Source: MKUN01 sp964481425 (lineage in GTDB: Bacteria > Bacteroidota > Bacteroidia > Chitinophagales > Chitinophagaceae). Taken from it: 64,000 nt of DNA. Shown here in pieces: positions 16,199 through 24,186 of the stretch. A program made the translations under genes and the position numbers. The notes beneath the pieces are model-generated. The model was not told the DNA's origin, searched no databases, and was given only the letters and a program-made list of their open reading frames with translations. The stretch is from assembly GCA_964481425.1 (NCBI GenBank), contig CAYZTM010000004.1, positions 1 through 64,000 on the forward strand, written 5' to 3'. Position 1 is the stretch's first letter; every line of letters begins with the position of its first letter.

Positions 16199-17554
16199 TT
16201 ACGCACCAGCAGGAACATGTATCGGGTCAGCATAATGTGCCAAGCCGTAGTTCCTTGTTTGCGATTCATCCGGGTTTAAAACATGCCATTCAAATTCATC
16301 ACGGAAATGGCGGATAGCAGCAGCTACAGGCCATGCTGCAGCATCGCCCAGCGGACAGATAGTGTTACCTTCTATCTTGCGCTGTATATCCCATAGCAGG
16401 TCTATATCGCTCATTTTACCTTTTCCGTACTCGAGGTTCTTCAATATCTTATACATCCAGCCGGTGCCCTCTCGGCAGGGGCTGCATTGTCCACAACTTT
16501 CGTGGTTGTAAAAGCGGGCGAGGCTCATGGTGTGGCGTACCACACATTGGTCCTCATCCAGCACCTCAAAACCGCCCGATCCCATCATACTACCCGTTGC
16601 AAAGCCACCGTCAGACAAGCTCTCATAGTTCATGTAACGGGTCTCGCCTTTTGCTGTTTTCAGTAAAAGGTTAGCAGGCAAGATGGGTACAGAAGACCCT
16701 CCGGGTATACAGGCTTTCAGCTTTTTACCTTTTGCAATACCACCACAATATTCATCGCTGAAGATGAACTCTTCAACCGATATGGTCATATCTATCTCGT
16801 ACACGCCGGGTTTATTAATATTGCCGCATGCAGATATCAGTTTTGTACCTGTAGAGCGGCCCACACCTATTTTAGCATATTCCTCACCACCCATATTGAT
16901 GATGGGGACAACGGCCGCCAGTGTTTCTACATTGTTCACCACCGTAGGGCGCATCCATACACCCTGCACGGCAGGGAAAGGAGGTTTGATGCGGGGATTG
17001 CCCCTCTTGCCTTCCAATGATTCTATAAGCGCAGTTTCCTCACCACATATATAAGCGCCTGCTCCACGCTGCACATATATCTCGCAATCGAAACCGGTGC
17101 CAAGTATATTTTTTCCTAACCAGCCGTTGCTCTTTGCTTCTGCAATAGCTTGTTCCAGTATATCCACTATCCAGGCATACTCGCCACGTATGTATATATA
17201 GGTAGCATTGCTGCCCAAGGCAAAGCTGCTGACTATAAGACCCTCGATAAGCAAGTGCGGAATGAACTCCATCAGGTAACGGTCCTTAAAAGTACCGGGC
17301 TCTGACTCATCTGCATTACAAACCAGATGACGGGGAACACCTTCGGGTTTCGCAAGGAAGCTCCATTTCATACCCGTGGGGAAGCCTGCACCACCACGGC
17401 CACGCAGGCCGCTTTTCTTCACTTCTTCCACTATTTCATCGGGCGTCATTTTGAACGCCTTCTCCACAGAACGGTAGCCGCCATGCCTGCGGTAGGCATC
17501 GTAATAACGGATGCCTTCCACCTTATCATGTTCTAATAATAATTTCATAGCCAT
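16199..17554 (-). CDS. nuoF: NADH-quinone oxidoreductase subunit F (NADH- and FMN-binding)
   Basis: NuoF binds NADH and FMN and starts electron transfer in complex I. The 451-residue product has the glycine-rich NADH site GLRGRGGAGFPTGMKWSF (about 50-67), the FMN-site CNADESEPGTFKDR, YIRGEY and GAGAYICGEETAL, and the [4Fe-4S] N3 ligands ESCGQCSPCREG plus the later cysteine in NTICPLGDAAAWP. Length is normal. ATG at 17554; a palindromic repeat separates it from nuoE. Confidence 0.97.
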   Translation of the reverse strand: MAMKLLLEHDKVEGIRYYDAYRRHGGYRSVEKAFKMTPDEIVEEVKKSGLRGRGGAGFPTGMKWSFLAKPEGVPRHLVCNADESEPGTFKDRYLMEFIPHLLIEGLIVSSFALGSNATYIYIRGEYAWIVDILEQAIAEAKSNGWLGKNILGTGFDCEIYVQRGAGAYICGEETALIESLEGKRGNPRIKPPFPAVQGVWMRPTVVNNVETLAAVVPIINMGGEEYAKIGVGRSTGTKLISACGNINKPGVYEIDMTISVEEFIFSDEYCGGIAKGKKLKACIPGGSSVPILPANLLLKTAKGETRYMNYESLSDGGFATGSMMGSGGFEVLDEDQCVVRHTMSLARFYNHESCGQCSPCREGTGWMYKILKNLEYGKGKMSDIDLLWDIQRKIEGNTICPLGDAAAWPVAAAIRHFRDEFEWHVLNPDESQTRNYGLAHYADPIHVPAGA

Positions 17555-17562
17555 AACCCCAA

Positions 17563-17575
17563 GCCCTAAAGGGGC
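17563..17575. repeat. GCCCTAAAGGGGC palindrome before nuoF
   Basis: Member of the G/C-armed palindrome family, in the 30-base nuoE-nuoF gap. On the coding strand it is followed by TTGGGGTT and then the ATG. Confidence 0.65.
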
Positions 17576-17584
17576 TTAATAATT

Positions 17585-18088
17585 TTAATTGTTCAAAGCT
17601 GCATTCTTCCTGCATTCTTCTATTATCGCATCCACCTTTTCTTTAGTGAGGTGCTCACGATAGGTCTTTCCGAGCTGCATCATGGGTGCATAGCCGCATG
17701 CACCAAGGCATTCCGCGGGCTTAAGGGTAAACAACCCATCGGCCGTGGTCTCACCTTCTTTAATGCTCAGCTTTTCTTTAATGTACTCTATTATATCATC
17801 ACTGCCATTCACCATACAAGGGCCCGTACGGCAGACTTCAAAAACATACTTCCCAACGGGCTTCAGGTTATACATACTGTAGAATGTAGCTACCTCGTAT
17901 ACTTCTATTGGCAGCAGCTGCAACAGTTCGGCCACATAATCCATTGCCGGCACATCGAGCCAGCCGCCATTCTCATCCTGCGCCATATGCAAAAGCGGTA
18001 TCAGTGCACTTTTCTGCTTCCCCTCGGGGTAGCGTGCGATGATCTCTTTTACTTTATTGAGTTTTTCTTCCGAAAATTTCATTTTCAT
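17585..18088 (-). CDS. nuoE: NADH-quinone oxidoreductase subunit E
   Basis: NuoE is the thioredoxin-fold [2Fe-2S] (N1a) subunit next to NuoF. Its four ligands are visible in CRTGPC and in CLGACGYAP of the 167-residue product, preceded by YEVATFYSMYNLKPVGKY, a conserved block of the 24-kDa family. ATG at 18088 (or two codons later, MKFSEEKL). It is 8 bases downstream of nuoD. Confidence 0.97.
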   Translation of the reverse strand: MKMKFSEEKLNKVKEIIARYPEGKQKSALIPLLHMAQDENGGWLDVPAMDYVAELLQLLPIEVYEVATFYSMYNLKPVGKYVFEVCRTGPCMVNGSDDIIEYIKEKLSIKEGETTADGLFTLKPAECLGACGYAPMMQLGKTYREHLTKEKVDAIIEECRKNAALNN

Positions 18089-18096
18089 TTTTCGTT

Positions 18097-19350
18097 TTAC
18101 GCGTCCAGTTCTCCCGCTATTACATTTAAGCTACTAAGGGCTATTACCGCATCGCTTAACAAACCGTTCTTTACCATTTCAGGATACGCCTGGTAGTAAA
18201 TAAAACATGGCCTGCGGAAGTGCAGCCTGTACGGTGTACGTCCGCCATCGCTGATGAGGTAAAAACCCAGCTCGCCGTTAGCACCTTCTACGGAATGATA
18301 TACCTCGCCGGGAGGAGCATCTATCTCGCCCATTATTATCTTGAAGTGGTAGATAAGTGCTTCCATCTTGGTATATACATCCTGCTTAGGCGGCAGGTGA
18401 AAATGATCAGCCTCCGGCGCATAGAAAACATCTTTCTGATCTGGGAATTCCCTGTCCATATGCTCCACTTTCTCCAAAGCCTGTTTCACCAGGCCGTAGC
18501 TTTCCCATATCTCAGCATTACGTACCAGGTAGCGATCATATACATCGCCAGTTGTGCCAACAGGTATCTTAAAATCGAACTCGTCGTAAGAGCAGTAGGG
18601 ATCGGAAACACGGACGTCATAGTCCACGCCTGCAGCACGCAGGTTTGGCCCTGTCATACTATAGTTCAGCGCCCTTTCGGCACTGATCGGCCCTGCGCCA
18701 ATGCAACGCTCCATGAAGATGCGGTTGCGGTCGAGCAGACCCTGAAATTCCTTCATCACTTTAGGGAAGGTATCGAGGAACTTGTGAATCTTGGCAAAAG
18801 CCGTCTCGGAAAAGTTACGTTCAAAACCACCTACACGGCCCATATTAGTTGTGAGACGCGATCCGCAGATCTCTTCATATATCTCATAGATCAGCTCACG
18901 CCATTGGAACACATAGGTGAAGCCGGTCAGGGCACCTGTATCTACGGCTATCACCGAATTACAAACCAGGTGATCGGCAATACGCGCTAATTCCATCACA
19001 ACAATGCGGAGATAATCAACACGTTTAGGTGTTTTGATACCCAGCAGTTTTTCTATGGTCATGTGCCAGCCCATATTGTTGATGGGCGAGGAACAGTAGT
19101 TAAGACGATCGGTAAGTGTAGTTATCTGGTAATAAGGACGACGCTCGGCAATTTTCTCGAAGGCACGGTGTATATAGCCGATGGTAGGAGTGGTTTCCAG
19201 CACTATCTCACCATCTATCTCCATTATATTCTGGAACACACCATGGGTAGCCGGGTGCGTAGGCCCCAGATTGAGCGTGGTGCTCTGTTTTTGCAAAGAC
19301 TCCTCAGCAAGCTTAATGTGGTGCTGCTGATGTGTTTGTATATCTGACAT
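18097..19350 (-). CDS. nuoD: NADH-quinone oxidoreductase subunit D (49-kDa type)
   Basis: NuoD lines the quinone pocket with NuoB and derives from the large subunit of NiFe hydrogenase. The 417-residue product shows LNLGPTHPATHGVFQNI (quinone-contact loop), IGYIHRAFEKIAE, RLNYCSSPINNMGW and a C-terminal SLNVIAGELDA. It is a separate gene from nuoC, unlike the fused nuoCD of E. coli. ATG at 19350, preceded on the coding strand by a G/C palindrome and TTGGGGT. Confidence 0.97.
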   Translation of the reverse strand: MSDIQTHQQHHIKLAEESLQKQSTTLNLGPTHPATHGVFQNIMEIDGEIVLETTPTIGYIHRAFEKIAERRPYYQITTLTDRLNYCSSPINNMGWHMTIEKLLGIKTPKRVDYLRIVVMELARIADHLVCNSVIAVDTGALTGFTYVFQWRELIYEIYEEICGSRLTTNMGRVGGFERNFSETAFAKIHKFLDTFPKVMKEFQGLLDRNRIFMERCIGAGPISAERALNYSMTGPNLRAAGVDYDVRVSDPYCSYDEFDFKIPVGTTGDVYDRYLVRNAEIWESYGLVKQALEKVEHMDREFPDQKDVFYAPEADHFHLPPKQDVYTKMEALIYHFKIIMGEIDAPPGEVYHSVEGANGELGFYLISDGGRTPYRLHFRRPCFIYYQAYPEMVKNGLLSDAVIALSSLNVIAGELDA

Positions 19351-19357
19351 ACCCCAA

Positions 19358-19369
19358 CCCCTAAAGGGG
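19358..19369. repeat. CCCCTAAAGGGG palindrome before nuoD
   Basis: Perfect palindrome in the 81-base nuoC-nuoD gap, 7 bases from the nuoD ATG on the coding strand. Same context as the copies before nuoC and nuoK. Confidence 0.65.
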
Positions 19370-19431
19370 CTATTTTATTAATTATATTTCAAAATCACTA
19401 CGCCGAAGTGTTTCGCTTCACTGCGCAGAGG

Positions 19432-19929
19432 TTATCTTCCAAACATTTCATCGTCCTTATCGATACGTGTGGGGTCTTCCAGTTCATACTCTTTACGCAT
19501 AGGGAAGTAGTCCATCTCATCAACATTCAGTATGCGTGTTAAATTAGGATGACCGATAAAGTTCACACCATAGAAATCGTAGGTCTCACGCTCCATCCAG
19601 TTTGCCCCCGAATAAAGTTGCGTTGCTGTGAACACATCGGGCTTTTCAGATGGCACATATATCTTGAAACGCAAGCGAATATTATTCGTCAGGCTGTGCA
19701 AGTGATATACCACGCATATCTCTTCATCCTTCCTGTCGGGATAATGCACACCGGTCAGATCGGTAAGGAAGCGAAAAGCAAGCTCCTCGTTATCATAGAG
19801 GAACTGCATTACCTTAAGGTTCATTTCGGCGGGCACCCTGAACGTGAGCATGCCAAATGGTTCTTCCCATTCTGTTAATTGCTCAGCGAACTGGCCAAGT
19901 AAGCGTTCTTTTACTATTTCTTTGGTCAT
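19432..19929 (-). CDS. nuoC: NADH-quinone oxidoreductase subunit C (30-kDa type)
   Basis: NuoC is a peripheral-arm subunit packed against NuoD. The product has about 165 residues and carries FLTDLTGVHYPDRKDEEICVVYHLHS and the family signature ANWMERETYDFYGVNFIGHPNLTRIL, followed by DYFPMRKEYELEDP. I start at the ATG at 19929 (MTKEIV); a TTG at 19938 would add three residues that lie in the palindromic leader and is less likely. Confidence 0.96.
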   Translation of the reverse strand: MTKEIVKERLLGQFAEQLTEWEEPFGMLTFRVPAEMNLKVMQFLYDNEELAFRFLTDLTGVHYPDRKDEEICVVYHLHSLTNNIRLRFKIYVPSEKPDVFTATQLYSGANWMERETYDFYGVNFIGHPNLTRILNVDEMDYFPMRKEYELEDPTRIDKDDEMFGR

Positions 19930-19938
19930 AAACCCCAA

Positions 19939-19988
19939 CCCCTAAAGGGGCTTAAAAATTTATAAATATGCCTACCCTTTAGGGTAGG
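19939..19988. repeat. Two palindromes in the nuoB-nuoC gap
   Basis: CCCCTAAAGGGG (19939-19950) belongs to the start-proximal family; on the coding strand TTGGGGTTT and the nuoC ATG follow. A different hairpin, CCTACCC (19971-19977) with GGGTAGG (19982-19988) and a TTTA loop, lies just after the nuoB stop. Together they fill the gap and could stall or process the transcript. Confidence 0.6.
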
Positions 19989-19990
19989 GG

Positions 19991-20554
19991 TTATTGTATA
20001 CCGTAGCTTTCCAACAATTCCTTATACTGCGGGCTATTCCGGCGACGCAAGCTCTCGTTGTGCACCAGGTCCTGGAGCTTCAGGATACCATCCAGTATGC
20101 CTTCCGGCCTTGGGGGACAGCCGGGCACATACACGTCAACAGGTATTACCTGGTCTATGCCCTGCAATACTGAATAAGAATCGAATATACCACCGCTGCT
20201 GGCGCAAGCGCCAATGGCCACCACCCAGCGGGGCTCTGCCATCTGCAGGTACACCTGGCGCAGCACCGGCCCCATCTTTTTAGCAATGGTACCGGCCACC
20301 AGCAACATATCGCACTGGCGGGGCGTAAAGCCCATACGTTCTGAACCGAAACGGGCCAGGTCGTAATTGGCACCCATAGTAGCCATGAATTCTATACCGC
20401 AACAGGATGTTGCAAAAGGCAAAGGCCACAAAGAGTTTTTGCGGGCCAGGCCTACGACTTTATCAAATGAAGTTGCAAAAAAACCTTCTCCGGAATACCC
20501 TTCGGGCATTTCCACCAGCTTCACTTTCGTATTATATTGAACCGGACGAGGCAT
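19991..20554 (-). CDS. nuoB: NADH-quinone oxidoreductase subunit B
   Basis: NuoB (PSST) binds cluster N2, the last Fe-S centre, which reduces quinone. The 187-residue product has the adjacent cysteine pair in FATSCCGIEFMA plus VAIGACASSGGIF and YVPGCPPRPEGILDGI, giving all four ligands. ATG at 20554, 94 bases after nuoA. Confidence 0.97.
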   Translation of the reverse strand: MPRPVQYNTKVKLVEMPEGYSGEGFFATSFDKVVGLARKNSLWPLPFATSCCGIEFMATMGANYDLARFGSERMGFTPRQCDMLLVAGTIAKKMGPVLRQVYLQMAEPRWVVAIGACASSGGIFDSYSVLQGIDQVIPVDVYVPGCPPRPEGILDGILKLQDLVHNESLRRRNSPQYKELLESYGIQ

Positions 20555-20648
20555 AATTAAAACCCTCCTACCTCCCTAAAAGAAGGTTATTTTTATTGAT
20601 ATTTTTAATAATTTTTCATTTTAATCGTTCTCCTTAGCGGCAAGAGCT

Positions 20649-21044
20649 TTACTCTTCCCACTCTATTGCTCCCTTCTTCACGATGTATATAAAACCACAC
20701 AAAAAGAAGGCCACGAACATTATGACGGCCCAAAAACCATCTGAACCCAATTCTTTGAAATTCACTGCGTAAGGATAAAAGAATATTACTTCCACATCGA
20801 ACAAAACGAAGAGGATAGCCACCAGGAAGTACTTGATAGCCATGGGCTGACGAGCATTACCCACCGATGGGATACCGCTCTCAAAGTTTATCAGTTTATC
20901 CGATGTTTTTCTTTTGGGGCCTAATAAGTGGGTCACCGCCATCATCACCACAACGAAACCTATTGCGATCACGAGTTGCAGCGCCACAGGGAAATAATTA
21001 AATGGCGTATTTTGGTCTACAGCCAATAACAAGGAGTTTATCAT
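20649..21044 (-). CDS. nuoA: NADH-quinone oxidoreductase subunit A
   Basis: NuoA is a three-helix membrane subunit at the quinone chamber; its long loop caps the site. The 131-residue product shows HLLGPKRKTSDKLINFESGIP, the family loop, and FLVAILFVLFDVEVIFFYP, with the membrane-embedded aspartate and glutamate of helix 2. ATG at 21044. It is the first gene of the 14-gene operon, with a promoter at 21082-21112. Confidence 0.97.
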   Translation of the reverse strand: MINSLLLAVDQNTPFNYFPVALQLVIAIGFVVVMMAVTHLLGPKRKTSDKLINFESGIPSVGNARQPMAIKYFLVAILFVLFDVEVIFFYPYAVNFKELGSDGFWAVIMFVAFFLCGFIYIVKKGAIEWEE

Positions 21045-21081
21045 CGTATTGCTATGCCGCGCGTATTGATTTTAAGGCATA

Positions 21082-21112
21082 CAAAGGTAAGTTTATGTAT
21101 GGAATTTACAAG
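21082..21112 (-). promoter_or_regulatory. Promoter of the nuo operon (Bacteroidota -33/-7 type)
   Basis: On the minus strand TACCTTTG (21082-21089) matches the -7 consensus TAnnTTTG exactly, and CTTG (21109-21112), one base off TTTG, stands 19 bases upstream, a normal spacing. The inferred transcription start is near 21075, giving a leader of about 30 bases to the nuoA ATG. No operator was recognised. Confidence 0.6.
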
Positions 21113-21241
21113 CCGCTCTCTTGTTGTATTTATATAATATTTTCACCCTGTAAATGACCTAAGATTCTAAATTGCCTAAGACAGGGAATTCTTATTATTT
21201 TTAGCCTCTTTTGATTGGCCCCCGACATCACCAGATCAACG

Positions 21242-22432
21242 ATGCATAACCTTACTAAAATAAAGCTGTTCCGAGTATTGTTATGGTGCACTTATCCATT
21301 TGCACTGATATTCATATACCCTTTTGCGCTAATGAAAAAGAAAAACAGCACTCCTTTTTTCTTTTTCCTGGACCGCTACTCCATCGGGGGGGCACAACGC
21401 ATACACCTCGATGTGCTGGCCAGCATCGCGGATATTCATAAGCAACTGTATTTTACCCGCTTATCCGTTGAAAAAGGATTGAAAGATGTCTTTTATGCTA
21501 CCAGCAACGCAGATATATCGAATATTCATATATGGTGCGATTACCTCTTCTTCCGGCTATTCACAGTGCACTTTTATACTTTTTATGTCAACAGGCATAA
21601 AAAGGCACATGTTTTCAGCTCAAACAGCACTTTTTTTTACGATATGCTTCCTTTTTTTAAAAAGCATGTGATCAAAACAGAGCTGCTGCACAACTTTACT
21701 CATGGGAAGAACGGTATGGAATTCTTTGGGCTGGCCAATGTAAAATACCTGGACCATCGAATCGTCTATGACAATTTCACATTAGCCAACATAAAAAAGC
21801 AATATGAGACCTACCATATTGATCCAAAGTATTTTGAACGGATCAAATTCATAGAGCCAGGGGTCCTTATTCCTCCACCTCCCCAAAAGGATTTTAGCTA
21901 CCCTCTAAAAGTATTATATGCCGGACGTGGCGGTGCGCAGAAACGAATACCCTTATTGGATAAAGTGGCGACTCAATGTATAGAGCAAGGATTAGCTCTT
22001 GAATTTCATTTTGCCGGCCCAATGCTGGACGAACTTTCTGACTTTGTAAAACAACAGGCTGTATATCACGGGCAGATCAGTAAGCAGGAGGAGATGTATG
22101 CGCTATATAAGCAAAGCCATATCATCCTGATGACATCGGCCTACGAAGGCTTCCCAATGTTGATAAAGGAGGGTATGGCCTGTGGCTGCATACCTGTGGT
22201 GACGGACCTGGTAGGCAATAAGACCCACCTGATGCATATGCAGAACGGACTATTGATTGATAATTTTGAAAACGAAGAAGCTGTAGTGCGCAATGGTGTC
22301 GCAAACCTAAAACTATTGAGCTCGGACCTTGCACTAACGAGGTTGCTTTCGGGAAGGGCCTATGAATATGCGAAGGTGCATTTCAATAGGGAACGTTTTC
22401 TTGAGGCTTACCGGGAATTCTTTCTGTCCTGA
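21242..22432 (+). CDS. Glycosyltransferase family 1/4 (GT-B fold)
   Basis: A retaining GT-B glycosyltransferase of about 396 residues that would add a sugar from a nucleotide donor to a lipid-linked or surface polysaccharide. The N-terminus has a hydrophobic segment (about 8-25) that may attach it to the membrane. The C-terminal Rossmann domain begins at VLYAGRGGAQKR and holds the donor-site E-x7-E motif in YEGFPMLIKEGMACG. An unusual FFFFLDRYSIGGAQRIH N-terminal block reads as the family GGAQR acceptor loop. I start at the ATG at 21242; a TTG nine codons upstream is less likely. It converges on the TylF gene with a 2-base gap. Donor and acceptor are unknown. Confidence 0.85.
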   Translation: MHNLTKIKLFRVLLWCTYPFALIFIYPFALMKKKNSTPFFFFLDRYSIGGAQRIHLDVLASIADIHKQLYFTRLSVEKGLKDVFYATSNADISNIHIWCDYLFFRLFTVHFYTFYVNRHKKAHVFSSNSTFFYDMLPFFKKHVIKTELLHNFTHGKNGMEFFGLANVKYLDHRIVYDNFTLANIKKQYETYHIDPKYFERIKFIEPGVLIPPPPQKDFSYPLKVLYAGRGGAQKRIPLLDKVATQCIEQGLALEFHFAGPMLDELSDFVKQQAVYHGQISKQEEMYALYKQSHIILMTSAYEGFPMLIKEGMACGCIPVVTDLVGNKTHLMHMQNGLLIDNFENEEAVVRNGVANLKLLSSDLALTRLLSGRAYEYAKVHFNRERFLEAYREFFLS

Positions 22433-22434
22433 TC

Positions 22435-23169
22435 CTACTGTTTGATCGCTATTCTTCCTGTATTATCCATACGGCACAATAGTATCCGTATATTGTTCTC
22501 AGCAAAATACTCATCCACAGCCTTACGCGCACCTTTCCAGAAGCCATAATCATCTATAATAAGCACTCCACCAGCTTGTAATCTTGGAAAAAGGTGGATC
22601 AGTTCATGCTTCGTTGATTCATACCAATCTGTATCAAGCCTCAATAAAGCTATCTTTTCAGGTACTTCCTTAGGTATAGTATCCTCAACCTTACCTTTTA
22701 CATAGTGAATGTTGCCTGTTGGGTAGTTTGTTGCAACCATGCCCTGCTGTACTGTTTCCAATGCTGAATAGGCCCATACATGGCTGGTACCTTTATCACT
22801 TTTGTCTAATAGACTCTTCGCACTTTCATTCTGGAAATTTGCATCTGCCTCGGTAGGTTCACTCATACCTTCATAAGTGTCATACAGGTACAATTGCCTG
22901 GAGGTATCGTTCGCTCTAACCAATGTCTTTGCGACAGCCATCATACTGCCTCCTTTCCACACTCCACACTCCACTATATCACCAGGTATGTTAAATTTTG
23001 TCACGTACTTAACTGCCTCGATCAAGCCAAAAATACGCTCCATGCTGGTCATGGTATTTTTGTTCACTTCCTCCCATATGGTATTGTGTATCTCCTCAAA
23101 ATCACTATGAACGTCTTGCGGTGTAGTGTCGATAACGGAATTTATTATTTTACGAATAACTTTTTTCAT
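22435..23169 (-). CDS. TylF/macrocin-family O-methyltransferase
   Basis: A SAM-dependent methyltransferase of the TylF family, about 244 residues. Family marks are GDIVECGVWKGGSMMAVAK (SAM site), LYDTYEGMSEP, LLRLDTDWYESTKHEL and GGVLIIDDYGFWKGARKAVD, with metal-ligand aspartates in DTDW and IDDYG. In surface-polysaccharide loci such enzymes methylate sugar hydroxyls; the target here is unknown. I start at the ATG at 23169 (MKKVIRKIIN); a TTG at 23211 would add 14 residues with no family match. It is 65 bases downstream of another methyltransferase on the same strand. Confidence 0.85.
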   Translation of the reverse strand: MKKVIRKIINSVIDTTPQDVHSDFEEIHNTIWEEVNKNTMTSMERIFGLIEAVKYVTKFNIPGDIVECGVWKGGSMMAVAKTLVRANDTSRQLYLYDTYEGMSEPTEADANFQNESAKSLLDKSDKGTSHVWAYSALETVQQGMVATNYPTGNIHYVKGKVEDTIPKEVPEKIALLRLDTDWYESTKHELIHLFPRLQAGGVLIIDDYGFWKGARKAVDEYFAENNIRILLCRMDNTGRIAIKQ

Positions 23170-23234
23170 ATGAAAAATCTTAGCTGGCAAATGTATTAAA
23201 AATGAAGACAATCATGAATTTTAAGCCTCCCCGG

Positions 23235-23954
23235 TCATATTTTCTGAGCTACTATCACATTATTCAAATAGAAGTCTGAGCGTTTAATTTTTTTGGGTAA
23301 AATAGCTGCGAGCAATAAGCCAATAAGTAAGAATGGCGTGATGAATATGCTGAAGAAGATCGTTTCAAGAAATTTAGGTTTGTGAGGCAGGAAAAAGTAA
23401 ACATATAACACCATGCCTTGTAGCATACACTCAAAGTAACTACCAGTTTTCTCGTATTTAACAATACTAAATCCGTTCTTCTCAATAAGATGCTTTAACC
23501 CAAAAGAGCTATATCGTGCATAGTCGTAGGGTTGTTCATGCTCGGGCCAAAAAAATGGACAAGTAAGTAATAAATGTCCTCCCGATTTTAAAACCCTGTT
23601 TATTTCCTTCAGTATCTCATCGGGGTTAAACACATGCTCCAAAACCTCGCTTGAGAAGACAGAATCGAAATGGTTTGCCTCAAAGGGTATTGTCTTACCA
23701 TCATAAAAAACATCGGCAGCCAGCAATTCATTCCTTTCGCTTATCTCTGTTCCATAGTCTAAACCAATATATTTATCTACTTGAAAAACATCAAGATAAG
23801 GTTTGCTGCCACAGCCAAAATCAAGGGTAGTGCCCCGGATATAGCTTTTATTCTTTTCAATTGCTGCAAACAAGTACTTGCGGATAAGGTAAAAGGGGTT
23901 AAAAAACACGCTGTACCACCGCGGCTTGAATGCCTCCCGAATTTTATACGACAT
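23235..23954 (-). CDS. Class I SAM-dependent methyltransferase with C-terminal membrane segment
   Basis: A 239-residue protein with a Methyltransf_11-type core. TTLDFGCGSKPYLDVF is the SAM-binding motif I, YIGLDYGTE provides the acidic residue after strand 2, and FDSVFSSEVLEHVFNP is motif IV/post. About residues 200-225 form a hydrophobic stretch (FFSIFITPFLLIGLLLAAIL), so the enzyme may sit at the inner membrane, suiting a lipid-linked substrate. It lies in the surface-sugar cluster and probably shares a transcript with the TylF gene. Substrate unknown. Confidence 0.8.
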   Translation of the reverse strand: MSYKIREAFKPRWYSVFFNPFYLIRKYLFAAIEKNKSYIRGTTLDFGCGSKPYLDVFQVDKYIGLDYGTEISERNELLAADVFYDGKTIPFEANHFDSVFSSEVLEHVFNPDEILKEINRVLKSGGHLLLTCPFFWPEHEQPYDYARYSSFGLKHLIEKNGFSIVKYEKTGSYFECMLQGMVLYVYFFLPHKPKFLETIFFSIFITPFLLIGLLLAAILPKKIKRSDFYLNNVIVAQKI

Positions 23955-24001
23955 CCTGAAATATTTGGGTTAAAAATAGTCAATCATATAACGTTATAGG
24001 C

Positions 24002-24032
24002 TTTTAACGCTTAAAAAAATATATTACATTTG
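24002..24032 (+). promoter_or_regulatory. Candidate promoter of the PKD/CHU_C gene, long leader
   Basis: TACATTTG (24025-24032) fits TAnnTTTG, with TTTT (24002-24005, one base off TTTG) 19 bases upstream. The start codon is 155 bases farther, so the leader would be near 150 bases, unusually long for this window. The leader has no open frame of note. Confidence 0.4.
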
Positions 24033-24186
24033 AAAAAAATATTGAGGGAATACTCTATTTTCTGCGACCGGCGTCATTACTGTTCTCGGTAAAGAACCCC
24101 ACAGATCATAGCCCCCCGGAACAAGACCTAGCAGTATCTGATCCATCTACGACCAAAACAGAATAATTCTATCAGAATAACACCTT

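Noticed and set aside
18220..18990. A 256-residue open frame opposite nuoD
   Set aside because: It lies opposite a conserved subunit, with cysteine and aromatic-rich translation typical of a non-coding frame.
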